Below, piece by piece: positions 53,345-61,466 of a stretch of DNA of 61,466 bases. A program made the translations under genes and the position numbers. The stretch is taken from the NCBI GenBank assembly GCA_945928645.1, contig CAMENR010000005.1, positions 1-61,466 on the forward strand. The letters are read 5' to 3'. The first letter of the stretch is position 1. Each line of letters starts with the position of its first letter. The stretch is from an uncultured Clostridia bacterium (GTDB lineage: Bacteria > Bacillota > Clostridia > Christensenellales > UBA1242). Under the pieces are notes generated by a model. The model saw nothing but the letters and a program-made list of their open reading frames with translations. It was not told the DNA's origin and did no database searches.

Positions 53345-55702
53345 TTACCTGCTTGGTTGTTTGGTTTTTCTTGATTGCTGAGCATAATAGAAAATCTTTT
53401 CAAACAACAATCTAAGCCCTGTGTATGCTAGATAAATGCAGAACAGTGTTATGCCTAGAAATATTACTTCCCTAGTGCCTAATGTGAGATATTTGAAGAA
53501 GGTTGAAGGAATAACAGCAAGGATAAGCACTGCAAAAATTAGCATAGAAAACACTACTGCCGAACGATATTTATCCAATGGCAAACAAAGATTGAGCAAT
53601 ACAAAAAATGCACCGAATGTTACAACAAGTGAGATAAGTGTAGGCACCATCTCTGGTTGACCTGTTATAGCACAGAAGATGTAACAAGCCATACTAGCAA
53701 GGAACAACACAAGTGCTGCTGGCAGTGATTTGGACGACAAACTGGACAAAAATGAGCCTTTGATTCTCTCTTTGCTGGCTTGAAGGGAAAGGAAAAATGC
53801 TGGTATGCCGATAAAGGCATTTTCCCATATAAATATTTGATTTGGTTGCAAAGGATAACTGTATTTGACTGAAATAAGGGCAAAAATAGTTAGGAACATA
53901 GCAAAGAAGGTTTTTGTTAGAAAAAGCGCTGACGCTTTGGAAATGTTGTTGATTACCCTTCTGCCTTCTGCAACGATACTTGGCATAGCCGAGAAGTTGT
54001 TTTCCAACATAATAAGGTTGCTAGCACTCCTTGTGGCTTCGCTTCCGCTTGCCATTGCTATGGAGCAATCGGCCTCTTTCAGTGCCAAAATATCATTTAC
54101 TCCGTCCCCAGTCATAGCTACTTTGTTGCCTTGTGCTTTTAGGGCTTTTACTATTATACTTTTTTGCTCTGGTGTTACCCTGCCAAAAACGGTATATTCT
54201 TTGGCTATTTTTTCAAGTTCCTCGTTGGAAACATTTTCCAAACTTATACACTTGTCATAATTTTTTACGCCAACTTTTCTGGAAATATTGCTAACGGTAT
54301 CCACATTGTCGCCAGAGATAATTTTTATATCCACATCGTTGGAGTTGAACCATTCTATTGTAGATTTTGCATCTGGACGGATATTGTCTTCTATTACGAT
54401 TATTGATAGTGGGGTGTTTTGCCTGCTCATATCTTCGCCCACATTTTTTTCGTTGGACTTGCATAGCAACAACACTCTATAGCCTTCTTGTGCAAGCGCT
54501 TTGATTGTTTGAGATGTTTCGTTGTCTATGCTAGTAGAAACAAATTCTGGAGCACCCAACATATACACTCCCAATTCCCCTAGGTTGACAGCAGAAAACT
54601 TTTTTTCGCTATTAAATTCCATTACGTCCACAGCATGAGTAATCTTTGCGTCCTCTGCCCAAAAATACTTGTCAATTGCAATAGCGGTGGAGTTTTGGGT
54701 CTTTGTTGCCTTGGCATAACTCTGCATTATTTCAAAAACTTTTTCACTGCTTACTCCCAATGGGATAACATTTTTTACTGACATTGTTCCGTCTGTCAGA
54801 GTGCCTGTTTTGTCTAGACACAGCACGTTTACTCTTGCCAAGGTTTCGATGCTGTATAGGTCTTGAACCAAAGTCTTTTTGCGTGCAAGGTTTAGCACCC
54901 CTACAACAAGAGCTACAGAAGTAAGCAAAAACATACCAGCGGGCATCATTCCAATAACCGAGCCAGAAGTAACCTTGATTGCTTGATAAACGTTGCCACT
55001 GCTATAGGTATCCAAAAAGGTAAATATTCCCAATGGAAGCAACAATATACCGATAACCTTAATGATAAAATTGAGAGTTTTCAGAATATCACTTTGAGGG
55101 GCTTTGAGTTGACGAGCCTTTTTTATTAGGCTAGAACTGTATGTGCTAAGTCCCACCTTTTCTGCTCTGGCAACACACTCTCCGCTGACTACATAACTAC
55201 CGCCAAGCAAAGTATCGCCAGCAATCTTTTTTATAGGTTTACTTTCGCCTGTTAGAAGGCTTTCGTTTACCTCCACCGAACCGTCCAGCACTACAAGGTC
55301 TGCGCAAACTTGCTCGCCCAGTCTTAATGTAACAACATCTCCCAACACCACTTTGTCTATGTCAATGCTGGTATATTGACCATCTCTTAACACATCAACC
55401 TTGGTGGCATTTATCACTGAGATTTTGTCCACCATTTTCTTTGCACGTATCTCTTGGATAATCCCTATGCAAAGGTTTGCCAAAAAAACAACTATAAATG
55501 TTACATTTTCAAAACTCCCAATGGAGATAAGGACTCCAGCAATAAAAAAACAAATTAAGTTGAACCAGGTAAATATATTTTTGAAAAATATTTGAGCATA
55601 ACTTTTTGAGGTTTTTGTAAGAGTCGTATTAACTAACCCCTTTTGTATTTGTTCCTTGACTTGTTGACTGGTCAACCCCTCAATCTTTTTATCATTGTCC
55701 AT
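53345..55702 (-). CDS. CtpE-type cation-transporting P-type ATPase
   Basis: A 785 aa P-type ATPase. It has the actuator TGES (151-154), phosphorylated Asp297 in LCLDKTGT, TGDGVND in the hinge, and about ten membrane helices. GMMPAGMFLLTSVALVVGVLNLARKKTLVQ is the helix-4 region of the CtpE group, whose mycobacterial member is linked to calcium uptake; here PAG replaces the usual PEG/PSG. It lies 20 nt after a TetR gene and is probably controlled by it. Ion specificity (calcium or magnesium) is inferred only. Confidence 0.82.
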   Translation of the reverse strand: MDNDKKIEGLTSQQVKEQIQKGLVNTTLTKTSKSYAQIFFKNIFTWFNLICFFIAGVLISIGSFENVTFIVVFLANLCIGIIQEIRAKKMVDKISVINATKVDVLRDGQYTSIDIDKVVLGDVVTLRLGEQVCADLVVLDGSVEVNESLLTGESKPIKKIAGDTLLGGSYVVSGECVARAEKVGLSTYSSSLIKKARQLKAPQSDILKTLNFIIKVIGILLLPLGIFTFLDTYSSGNVYQAIKVTSGSVIGMMPAGMFLLTSVALVVGVLNLARKKTLVQDLYSIETLARVNVLCLDKTGTLTDGTMSVKNVIPLGVSSEKVFEIMQSYAKATKTQNSTAIAIDKYFWAEDAKITHAVDVMEFNSEKKFSAVNLGELGVYMLGAPEFVSTSIDNETSQTIKALAQEGYRVLLLCKSNEKNVGEDMSRQNTPLSIIVIEDNIRPDAKSTIEWFNSNDVDIKIISGDNVDTVSNISRKVGVKNYDKCISLENVSNEELEKIAKEYTVFGRVTPEQKSIIVKALKAQGNKVAMTGDGVNDILALKEADCSIAMASGSEATRSASNLIMLENNFSAMPSIVAEGRRVINNISKASALFLTKTFFAMFLTIFALISVKYSYPLQPNQIFIWENAFIGIPAFFLSLQASKERIKGSFLSSLSSKSLPAALVLFLASMACYIFCAITGQPEMVPTLISLVVTFGAFFVLLNLCLPLDKYRSAVVFSMLIFAVLILAVIPSTFFKYLTLGTREVIFLGITLFCIYLAYTGLRLLFEKIFYYAQQSRKTKQPSR

Positions 55703-55722
55703 AATAACACCTTAAAATTGTT

Positions 55723-56310
55723 TTAGTTTAGTTGTTTTGATACGCAAGAACAAAGGTCTTCCACGAATGCCTTACTTTCTTCACTCTCGAGGTCGTAGTT
55801 GCTGTCTATCTCCTCACTCAAACTACCGATAATTCCGCAAAAGGCAAAGTTCATCCTTACATCATCAATTTTGAAAAGTGTGCCTTCTTCCTCGCCCTTT
55901 TCACATATTTGGTTAAACAGCGAAAAGACCACTTCCCTGCATTTATACAACATTTCGGTGATGGTGTCGGCGTCTTGTTCTTGAAGGAATGGTGCATAGT
56001 TGTCGATAAAGGTCCATGGCATAACCATCCAATAGTTTGCCTTCATAGTTATTATAACTGCTTTGATAAAGGTCCTAAGGCTAGTCCTAAAGGTCGTTAT
56101 CTTAAAACTGTTGGAGAAGAACTTGACCATTTTGTTTAGATAATAAATGATGCTATTAAATACCATCTCGTCCTTGCTAGAAAAATATTCATAAATCGTG
56201 CTTTTGCCCATATTGCAACGTTTGGCAACTTCGGCAAGAGTTATGGACTTGTAGTCCACTCGGTCGTTGAGCATAGCCAACACTTCTTCGTATATCATTT
56301 CTTTTTTCAT
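55723..56310 (-). CDS. TetR/AcrR-family regulator
   Basis: A 195 aa repressor. The N-terminal helix-turn-helix ITLAEVAKRCNMGKSTIYEYFSSKDEM is standard TetR, while the C-terminal ligand domain is not recognised. GAGAGG precedes the ATG. It heads a two-gene operon with the P-type ATPase and likely represses it. A palindrome at 56444-56459 is a candidate operator. Confidence 0.88.
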   Translation of the reverse strand: MKKEMIYEEVLAMLNDRVDYKSITLAEVAKRCNMGKSTIYEYFSSKDEMVFNSIIYYLNKMVKFFSNSFKITTFRTSLRTFIKAVIITMKANYWMVMPWTFIDNYAPFLQEQDADTITEMLYKCREVVFSLFNQICEKGEEEGTLFKIDDVRMNFAFCGIIGSLSEEIDSNYDLESEESKAFVEDLCSCVSKQLN

Positions 56311-56751
56311 AATCTACCTCTCGAATTTTCGGTCGTATTCATCAAAATTATAACCAAAAATTCACTGTTTGTCTAGCAATTTTCAATAGAATGATTGGTT
56401 TTTGTATAATTTTTTTGATAAATTTTTGATAAAAAACTTTTTGTGAACCACACGGTTCATATTCTTTTCTGTTGATACATTTATCTATTGATATTTTGTG
56501 CAATAAAAATGGTAAATTTCATTCCCATAATATCAAATTTCAACTTTTTGTTGAAAATTAGTAGATAAAATTTGCAAAGTTGATTATAATTTATCTGTTG
56601 AATTTGATTGCGATCCTTCAACAGAAGATTTTGAGCATATGTATTTGTTATGTATAATAAATAGAGTAGAATTAAAATGACAATATGCAAAGAAACAAAT
56701 AAAATGACTGAAGTTATAAAAAAGTAATTATATTGTATAGGAGAACAAATT
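56311..56751. other. Divergent control region between tetR and pyk
   Basis: The 441-bp gap has no credible gene. It contains TGAACC-acac-GGTTCA (56444-56459), a candidate TetR operator; TTTCAAC-N5-GTTGAAA (56538-56556); a possible promoter TAGATA-N17-TATAAT (56562-56567 / 56585-56590); and TCTGTTGAA-N14-TTCAACAGA (56594-56625) at its start site. The last two palindromes share the half-site TTCAAC. Confidence 0.5.
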
Positions 56752-58158
56752 ATGAAAAAAACAAAGATGATATGCACTCTTGGCCCTGCTAGTAGTAATT
56801 ATGAAACAATAGCCAAACTATTGCGTGCAGGTATGAATGTGGCTAGGCTTAATATGAGCCATGGAGATATATCTCATCATCAAAAGACATTAGACCTTGT
56901 CCTAAAGGCACGAAAAGAGTTAAATATTCCTTGTGCAATTATGGTGGATACTTGTGGACCAGAGATTCGGATAGGAGAATTTGAAGATGGAAAGGTGCTG
57001 CTAAACAAAGGAGATTTGTTTACTTTTTGCACAGACCACACAATCGGAACAGATAAATATGTGTCTTGCCCTTATCCAGAACTGACCAATATACTTAAAC
57101 CAAAACAAAAAATTTATGCCAACAATGGACTGCTGGAATTTACCGTAAGAAAGGTGGAGAATGGTAACATAGTATGCGTGGTGAACATAGGTGGAGAGTT
57201 ATCCAACCACAAGAGTATATCTATACCACACACCAGATTACCTCTGCCATTTATCAGCAAAAAGGACGAAGAAAATATTCGCTTTGCAGTAAAAAATGAT
57301 GTGGAATATATTTCTGCCTCATTTGTAAACACTCCAGAAAATGTAGTAGAAATGCAACAACTTATATCCTCTTTGGGTGGCAGGCAACAAATAATATCCA
57401 AGATAGAAAGCGTTGAGGGTATAAAGAATTTGGATAAAATAATTGAAGTTAGCGATGGCATTATGGTTGCTCGTGGAGATATGGGCACTGAAGTCCCAAT
57501 AGAACATATCCCAGCTATACAAAAAATGATGATAGAAAAGTGTATCAAAAATGGCAAAAAGGTAATTGTTGCTACAGAGATGTTGGAATCTATGACTCAT
57601 CGCAGAAGGCCAACAAGAGCCGAAACAACAGATGTAGCACAGGCCATTTATGACAAGACTGGTGCAACAATGCTATCTGGTGAAACTGCTAGCGGATTAT
57701 TCCCTGTAGAGAGTGCTACCACAATGAGCAAAATTGCACTTGCCACAGAAAAGCAGGTAGATTATGACAAAGAATTTGAAGCAGAATGTGGCAAAACCCC
57801 ACTAGATACCATAGCGCATTCTGCCTGTGATACTGCAAAAAGTGTGCATGCCAAAGCCATTGTTTGCTGGACTGATCGTGGCAAAACTGCATGTGCTATA
57901 TCCAAATTTCGCCCACAAGCCAACATTGTTGCCCTAACTCATGATGAATGGACAAAAAACAGTCTTGCACTGTGCTGGGGAATAATACCTTTGGTTGTAG
58001 AACAACAGCAGTCGCTTGATGACTTGATTGCATATGCCTCAAAGGTGGTCATTGAGCAAAAACTAGCAAAGAAGGGAGATAAGATTGTAATAACCTTTGG
58101 AGTCCCAAACTCCAACTCCACCCCAACCAACAGCATAAATATATGTGTTGTGCAATAA
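56752..58158 (+). CDS. pyk: Pyruvate kinase
   Basis: Converts phosphoenolpyruvate and ADP to pyruvate and ATP. Catalytic features are NMSHG, ISKIESVEGI (Lys and Glu), MVARGDMG (Asp) and ATEMLESM (Thr). The usual DTKGPEIR reads DTCGPEIR, with Lys replaced by Cys; the Glu after Pro is kept, which in the family goes with potassium dependence. The 468 aa length lacks the extra C-terminal PEP-utiliser domain of Bacillus Pyk. TAGGAG precedes the ATG. A long leader with palindromes suggests regulation. Confidence 0.93.
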   Translation: MKKTKMICTLGPASSNYETIAKLLRAGMNVARLNMSHGDISHHQKTLDLVLKARKELNIPCAIMVDTCGPEIRIGEFEDGKVLLNKGDLFTFCTDHTIGTDKYVSCPYPELTNILKPKQKIYANNGLLEFTVRKVENGNIVCVVNIGGELSNHKSISIPHTRLPLPFISKKDEENIRFAVKNDVEYISASFVNTPENVVEMQQLISSLGGRQQIISKIESVEGIKNLDKIIEVSDGIMVARGDMGTEVPIEHIPAIQKMMIEKCIKNGKKVIVATEMLESMTHRRRPTRAETTDVAQAIYDKTGATMLSGETASGLFPVESATTMSKIALATEKQVDYDKEFEAECGKTPLDTIAHSACDTAKSVHAKAIVCWTDRGKTACAISKFRPQANIVALTHDEWTKNSLALCWGIIPLVVEQQQSLDDLIAYASKVVIEQKLAKKGDKIVITFGVPNSNSTPTNSINICVVQ

Positions 58159-58207
58159 AATCAACAATCATCAAACAAAAAGTTTGTGAAATATTTTACA
58201 AAAAGAC

Positions 58208-58236
58208 TTGATTTCTTTGTCGAACTATGGCATAAT
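58208..58236 (+). promoter_or_regulatory. Promoter of tRNA-Val
   Basis: TTGATT (58208-58213), 17-bp spacer, CATAAT (58231-58236), about 60 nt before the tRNA. Confidence 0.65.
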
Positions 58237-58242
58237 ATTACC

Positions 58243-58295
58243 GCAAGTGGAGTTCTGCTCTCTTGACCTTCACTTGCAACCCCTCTTTTTTTTTG
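58243..58295 (+). other. Leader hairpin before tRNA-Val
   Basis: Seven-bp stem GCAAGTG / CACTTGC (58243-58249 / 58272-58278) with GAG/CTC inside, then AACCCCTC and nine T. It lies between promoter and tRNA, resembling a weak terminator or processing hairpin. Confidence 0.5.
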
Positions 58296-58371
58296 GGCAA
58301 TTAACTCAGTTGGTAGAGTGTCACTTTGACGTAGTGGAAGTCAGGAGTTCGAGTCTCTTATTGCCCACCAC
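58296..58371 (+). tRNA. tRNA-Val (anticodon GAC)
   Basis: Acceptor GGGCAAT / ATTGCCC, D-loop AGTTGGTAGA, and anticodon loop TTGACGT giving GAC (reads GUC/GUU). The T-arm is GGAGTTCGAGTCTC, the discriminator is A, and CCA is encoded (58369-58371). Position 37 is G, unusual next to GAC. Confidence 0.93.
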
Positions 58372-58397
58372 TTAGACCTAAAAGATCTTTTTTTATT

Positions 58398-58431
58398 AAA
58401 AAACTATACTCACAACAAGTATAGTTTTTTT
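58398..58431. terminator. Terminator between tRNA-Val and queH
   Basis: Ten-bp stem AAACTATACT / AGTATAGTTT with a 7-nt loop, A-run before and T-run after; works for the tRNA and, on the minus strand, for queH. Confidence 0.8.
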
Positions 58432-58477
58432 GATTATAATAACATATTTGCAAATAGTGAATATTGCTATCATAAAT

Positions 58478-59023
58478 TTAGTTATGCAAAGAATATTTAC
58501 AACCACAATAATTTTGACGATAAAGTGAATATTTTTGAGATAGACGGATACTCTTTAGGTAGCCGTCTTGTTTTTTGAAGTCTGCCACAAGATATTCTAT
58601 GTTATATTTTTGAGCAATTTTTAATCCAATGTCGTTTATCACTTTTGCATTTTTATGTGGACTAACTGTAAGTGTTGTTGCAAAAATATCATATCCATTT
58701 TGCTTTGCATACTGGGCAGTTTTGTCCAATCTATATGCAAAACAAACAGAACATCTTGCACCACCCTCTTTTTCATTTTCCAACCCAACACAATGATTTT
58801 CAAAATCTGCATTGTCAATATACGTCCCGTCCACAACCACAATATCTAGCCCAATTAAGCTCACGTATTTTTGTTGTTCTGCTAATCGTTTTTGATATTC
58901 TTCCCTAGGATAAATATTTGGATTGTAATAAAAAATAGTGAGGTCATACTCATCTTTTAGCCTGTCTATAACTGATGTGGAACAAGGCCCACAACAACTG
59001 TGAAGCAACATTTTCTTTTTCAT
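58478..59023 (-). CDS. queH: Epoxyqueuosine reductase QueH
   Basis: Catalyses the last step of queuosine synthesis in tRNA, reducing epoxyqueuosine. The CCGPCS motif at the start (residues 10-15), CSVC in the middle (GARCSVCFAYR) and the terminal YCGCK carry the cysteines for the iron-sulfur cluster and metal site of QueH (DUF208). The 181 aa length is typical. No ribosome site precedes the ATG; TATAAT ends 6 nt upstream, so it is leaderless. Confidence 0.93.
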   Translation of the reverse strand: MKKKMLLHSCCGPCSTSVIDRLKDEYDLTIFYYNPNIYPREEYQKRLAEQQKYVSLIGLDIVVVDGTYIDNADFENHCVGLENEKEGGARCSVCFAYRLDKTAQYAKQNGYDIFATTLTVSPHKNAKVINDIGLKIAQKYNIEYLVADFKKQDGYLKSIRLSQKYSLYRQNYCGCKYSLHN

Positions 59024-59029
59024 ATTACA

Positions 59030-59058
59030 ATTATATCACTTATCAATCTGTTTTTCAA
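59030..59058 (-). promoter_or_regulatory. Promoter giving a leaderless queH transcript
   Basis: Minus-strand TTGAAA (59058-59053), 17-bp spacer, TATAAT (59035-59030), 6 nt before the queH ATG. Confidence 0.7.
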
Positions 59059-59068
59059 GGCAATTCAT

Positions 59069-59097
59069 TTGACTAGAATAGACAAAACAAGTAAAAT
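59069..59097 (+). promoter_or_regulatory. Promoter of the MFS-like gene
   Basis: TTGACT (59069-59074), 17-bp spacer, TAAAAT (59092-59097). The start near 59104 leaves a leader of about 11 nt holding GAGG. Confidence 0.75.
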
Positions 59098-59114
59098 ATT
59101 TTCTGTGAGGTTAT

Positions 59115-60332
59115 ATGCAACTAAAATTACTTAATTTCCACAAAGTTTTGTCACTTTTTGCATCCAACATTGTGGGAGCATTTATTGCATTGATTATTTA
59201 TCAAAGCACACAAAGTTTTGCGTGGGCTTTTGTTTATATGATTGGTTTTCAGTTGCTAAAAGTGTTGTTTTCGCAGTTGCTTTACAAGCCTATGCAACGC
59301 AAGCCTCAACTATTTCTTTTGCTAACTGTTATCCCCTTTCTTATCTATTCCCTATCCATTCTACTACTAGATACCGACCTCAAACTCCTAGGTATTTTTT
59401 TTGTGCTTATCTTTCAGGCATTGTCAGATTCCTTCAAAGAGTTGCCTATGGATTTTGTTTACAACTATTGCAGTAATGGGAATTCCAGTTCTACAGGGTT
59501 GACAAGATTTTTTGAATATTTGGGCAAAATTATTGCATTTTTTGTGGGTGGATTGCTACTTGATTATTTGGCAAAATGGATTGTTGTTATTGTGGCTTGC
59601 TCCACTTATCTAATATCGGTAGTCCCTCTTTATATTTATTATCTCAAAAACAAACATAAAAGCGGATTTAATGTGGAAGGAATTTCCAATGCGGTGGAAA
59701 GTTTTAGAAAAATACGCATAAAGAAAAGGCAACTTAATGTAATTTCAAAAAAAGTTTTGGCAACATATTTCTTTGTTTACTTCGTTTTTTGCGCATTTGA
59801 TGCTATGCAAATGATTTTCAGCCTTTATCTTTTTAAGGTTTCGGCAGAAAGTTATAGTTATTCATCATACATTCAGATTGCTTGCACTGTGGCAATGGCT
59901 ATTGGCATATACTTATCTGGCAAGTGGGACGAAAAAAAAGACCTTACAAAATATGTTTGCTTTTGCAGTGTTATAGTGGGAGTATTAAGTATTATTGTTC
60001 CTTTTGTAACACAAGCAATGTGGTTGGTGGTAATTTTGTTTGCAATTATGGGATTTTTCCTATCCACAATCAGTTTGTTTTGCTACTCCAGAATGGTTTC
60101 TCGATGCACTATTTTAGGCAGAAGCAACACAGCCCTTTTGATAAGAATGCAATCATCTAGGATTTCACAAATATTTATGTATATAATAGCAACCATATTT
60201 TCTGCCACAATTATACCCGCATTTTTTGCCATAGGAACAATGATGATATCCGGCGCTTATGTTATCCCACAAGGCGAAGAATACACAAGAAATATGATGG
60301 TGGACTATCTCAACAATAACAAAATGTATTAA
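59115..60332 (+). CDS. MFS-type membrane transporter
   Basis: A 405 aa protein with about twelve membrane helices in two halves joined by a basic loop (about 180-215: RKIRIKKRQLNV). Segments such as GLTRFFEYLGKIIAFFVGGLLLDYLAKW fit the Major Facilitator Superfamily, but no substrate motif is visible. A DxxGRR-type loop is absent. It is divergent from queH and alone in its operon. Confidence 0.65.
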   Translation: MQLKLLNFHKVLSLFASNIVGAFIALIIYQSTQSFAWAFVYMIGFQLLKVLFSQLLYKPMQRKPQLFLLLTVIPFLIYSLSILLLDTDLKLLGIFFVLIFQALSDSFKELPMDFVYNYCSNGNSSSTGLTRFFEYLGKIIAFFVGGLLLDYLAKWIVVIVACSTYLISVVPLYIYYLKNKHKSGFNVEGISNAVESFRKIRIKKRQLNVISKKVLATYFFVYFVFCAFDAMQMIFSLYLFKVSAESYSYSSYIQIACTVAMAIGIYLSGKWDEKKDLTKYVCFCSVIVGVLSIIVPFVTQAMWLVVILFAIMGFFLSTISLFCYSRMVSRCTILGRSNTALLIRMQSSRISQIFMYIIATIFSATIIPAFFAIGTMMISGAYVIPQGEEYTRNMMVDYLNNNKMY

Positions 60333-60384
60333 AAACTATTTTCCTAGCAACTTCATAATTTGACAATATCTCTAATAATGAAAA

Positions 60385-60420
60385 AAAAGTATTGAGTTTT
60401 ATAATTCAATACTTTTTTAA
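60385..60420. terminator. Bidirectional terminator after the MFS-like gene
   Basis: Eleven-bp stem AAAAGTATTGA / TCAATACTTTT (60385-60395 / 60406-60416) with A-run before and T-run after. Confidence 0.85.
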
Positions 60421-60513
60421 TTGTCAAAATCTTAATAAATTTTTAACTATCTTCCACAATTAAATAATTATATAAATCCAAATTTATTTGTATATTTACA
60501 ACAAATAACCTTG

Positions 60514-60915
60514 TCAAATGGCCTTTCCCTTGTAATACAAAGTTGCCTGAACTCCTTCCCAACTATCAACATCAAATGCAATCTGCACTGTATATTCATA
60601 GTAAGATTTTATTGTAAAAGTATCAGATAATCTCGAAGTATAACTACCAGTTGAAGCAGAATAACCTGTTACAAAGTTGGTTGCATTCAACTTATTATTG
60701 TCAATTATAATGTAAAAATCTGACTTGTTAAGTACAACATCTGTATCTTCACTTTCATTAAATATTTTTACATCTACTGTGTGATAACCATCCTTTGTAG
60801 CTGAATAAGTAGGAGTCCCAAAACTCAAATTGCTGTTGCCACTACAAGCAAACAACAAAGGCAAAACACAAATACACATAACAAACATTGCTATAAACTT
60901 AAATTTATTTTTCAT
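60514..60915 (-). CDS. Small lipoprotein, unknown function
   Basis: A 133 aa exported protein. The signal peptide ends in LLFAC (Cys24). The mature part is a single small beta-rich domain (VDVKIFNESEDTDVVLNKSDFYI...) reminiscent of DUF4352-type telokin-like domains, which are extracellular and of unknown role. GGAG lies 8 nt before the ATG. It is alone on its transcript. Confidence 0.6.
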   Translation of the reverse strand: MKNKFKFIAMFVMCICVLPLLFACSGNSNLSFGTPTYSATKDGYHTVDVKIFNESEDTDVVLNKSDFYIIIDNNKLNATNFVTGYSASTGSYTSRLSDTFTIKSYYEYTVQIAFDVDSWEGVQATLYYKGKAI

Positions 60916-61066
60916 ATTATTCTCCTAATTTTTTATAATTTTCAAACACTTAATCTTTAACTTTCAAATTAATACATAGCAATACTACTATAATCTCAGA
61001 TTTTTTGCAACAAAAAACATAAAAAATTATATATTATATAAGCTATTTATACTGTCATAACCTCAT

Positions 61067-61095
61067 AAAAAAACCTCCAAAATGGAGGCTTTTTG
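61067..61095 (-). terminator. Terminator of the small membrane protein gene
   Basis: CCTCC / GGAGG core stem extended by A-T and G-T pairs, loop AAAAT, T-run on the minus strand, starting a few bases after the stop. Confidence 0.8.
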
Positions 61096-61100
61096 TAAGA

Positions 61101-61322
61101 TTATACATTGAGAAGTCTGCAAATCTTTTTCTTCATAATCATGAATACCAAGTCAAGAACCCAGATGATTGTGAAACCAAATACAAGTCTGATAAGTCCA
61201 GCAACTATTTTGCCTTCCATAAATCTTGTAACTGCTCCGCAAATCCAGGATGTGAATGGAATGATTGCAAGGATAAGACTTACAACATATCCCAAACCAA
61301 AGTAATCACTTTTCTTTGCCAT
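61101..61322 (-). CDS. Small two-helix membrane protein
   Basis: A 73 aa protein with two hydrophobic segments (about 9-28 and 40-62): MAKKSDYFGLGYVVSLILAI, then IVAGLIRLVFGFTIIWVLDLVFMI. It resembles small TM2-like or Pmp3-like helical hairpins, without a clear family. Start 61322 is chosen because GGGGAG lies 7 nt before it; the longer frame has no site. Confidence 0.6.
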   Translation of the reverse strand: MAKKSDYFGLGYVVSLILAIIPFTSWICGAVTRFMEGKIVAGLIRLVFGFTIIWVLDLVFMIMKKKICRLLNV

Positions 61323-61466
61323 ATTTATCTCCCCTTTTATATAAATATACGTAAATATTATAATGTTATTCCTATTTTTTGTCAATTTTTTATACAAAAT
61401 TGTTACAAAATATTTAATTTTTCTATGTTATTTTATGTATTTTTTATTTTGTCAAAAAAAATTTTT

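Noticed and set aside
56481..56777. 98-codon hydrophobic minus-strand frame near pyk
   Set aside because: It starts inside pyk with no ribosome site and reads through the palindromic control region.

Overview
The window looks like a chromosomal segment of a low-GC, Gram-positive-type anaerobic bacterium, most likely an uncultured member of the Clostridia (Bacillota). This is inferred from AT-rich spacers, strong AGGAGG-type ribosome binding sites, consensus sigma-A promoters, lipoproteins without outer-membrane genes, rubrerythrin, QueH, a CtpE-type P-ATPase and the glycerol set glpK / DAO-BFD dehydrogenase / FAD oxidoreductase / DUF1667 protein. The standard code fits, with TGA used as a stop. 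The species cannot be named from the sequence alone.

Layout. 1-7.4 kb: start of cysS, then valS and rsmD, a small membrane protein, class II aldolase (fba), a degenerate glycosyltransferase-like membrane protein and gapA. 7.4-12.6 kb: HD-domain protein, NfeD/SPFH pair, ychF, TMEM164/YwaF-like membrane protein, tRNA-Gly(CCC). 12.8-17 kb: DHFR-like protein, a 57-codon DUF4177-like gene, and a DUF2975-like / ABC ATPase / ABC permease operon. 17-18 kb: three large inverted-repeat structures followed by an HNH endonuclease with homing-type repeats. 18.3-25.4 kb: GT4 glycosyltransferase, argS, greA, tcdA, and a MarR-aldehyde dehydrogenase operon. 25.7-32 kb: tRNA-Ser(CGA), a giant beta-helix lipoprotein, and a phage-tail-fibre-like coiled-coil protein followed by tandem repeats. 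32-38.7 kb: rpmG-secE-nusG-rplK-rplA operon, a histone-H1-like Lys/Ala/Pro protein, prmC and prfA. 38.8-43.7 kb: divergent glycerol catabolism locus. 43.8-53.1 kb: DUF4097-like surface protein, a short alaS, dnaB, small membrane protein, lipoprotein, CYTH-like protein coupled to a nucleoside hydrolase, rubrerythrin. 53.3-61.4 kb: TetR-regulated P-type ATPase, pyruvate kinase, tRNA-Val(GAC), queH, an MFS-like protein and two small envelope proteins.

How it fits together. The central-metabolism genes (fba, gapA, pyk, glycerol set) describe a fermentative sugar and glycerol user. Two aminoacyl-tRNA synthetases (ValRS 803 aa, AlaRS 597 aa) lack the C-terminal extensions usual in bacteria. Most genes carry a Shine-Dalgarno site just downstream of a TTGACA-N17-TATAAT promoter, but rsmD and queH appear to be transcribed from the start codon itself (leaderless), and the glycosyltransferase-like gene may be too.

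The most unusual features are the orphan tail-fibre-like heptad protein beside the large surface lipoprotein; locus-specific degenerate minisatellites in intergenic regions (25, 18, 36 and 27 bp periods); the nested palindromes beside the HNH gene; the hairpin at the transcription start of the ribosomal operon; paired palindromes around the putative pyk promoter; and several family members that have lost their key residues (GT2-like, DHFR-like).
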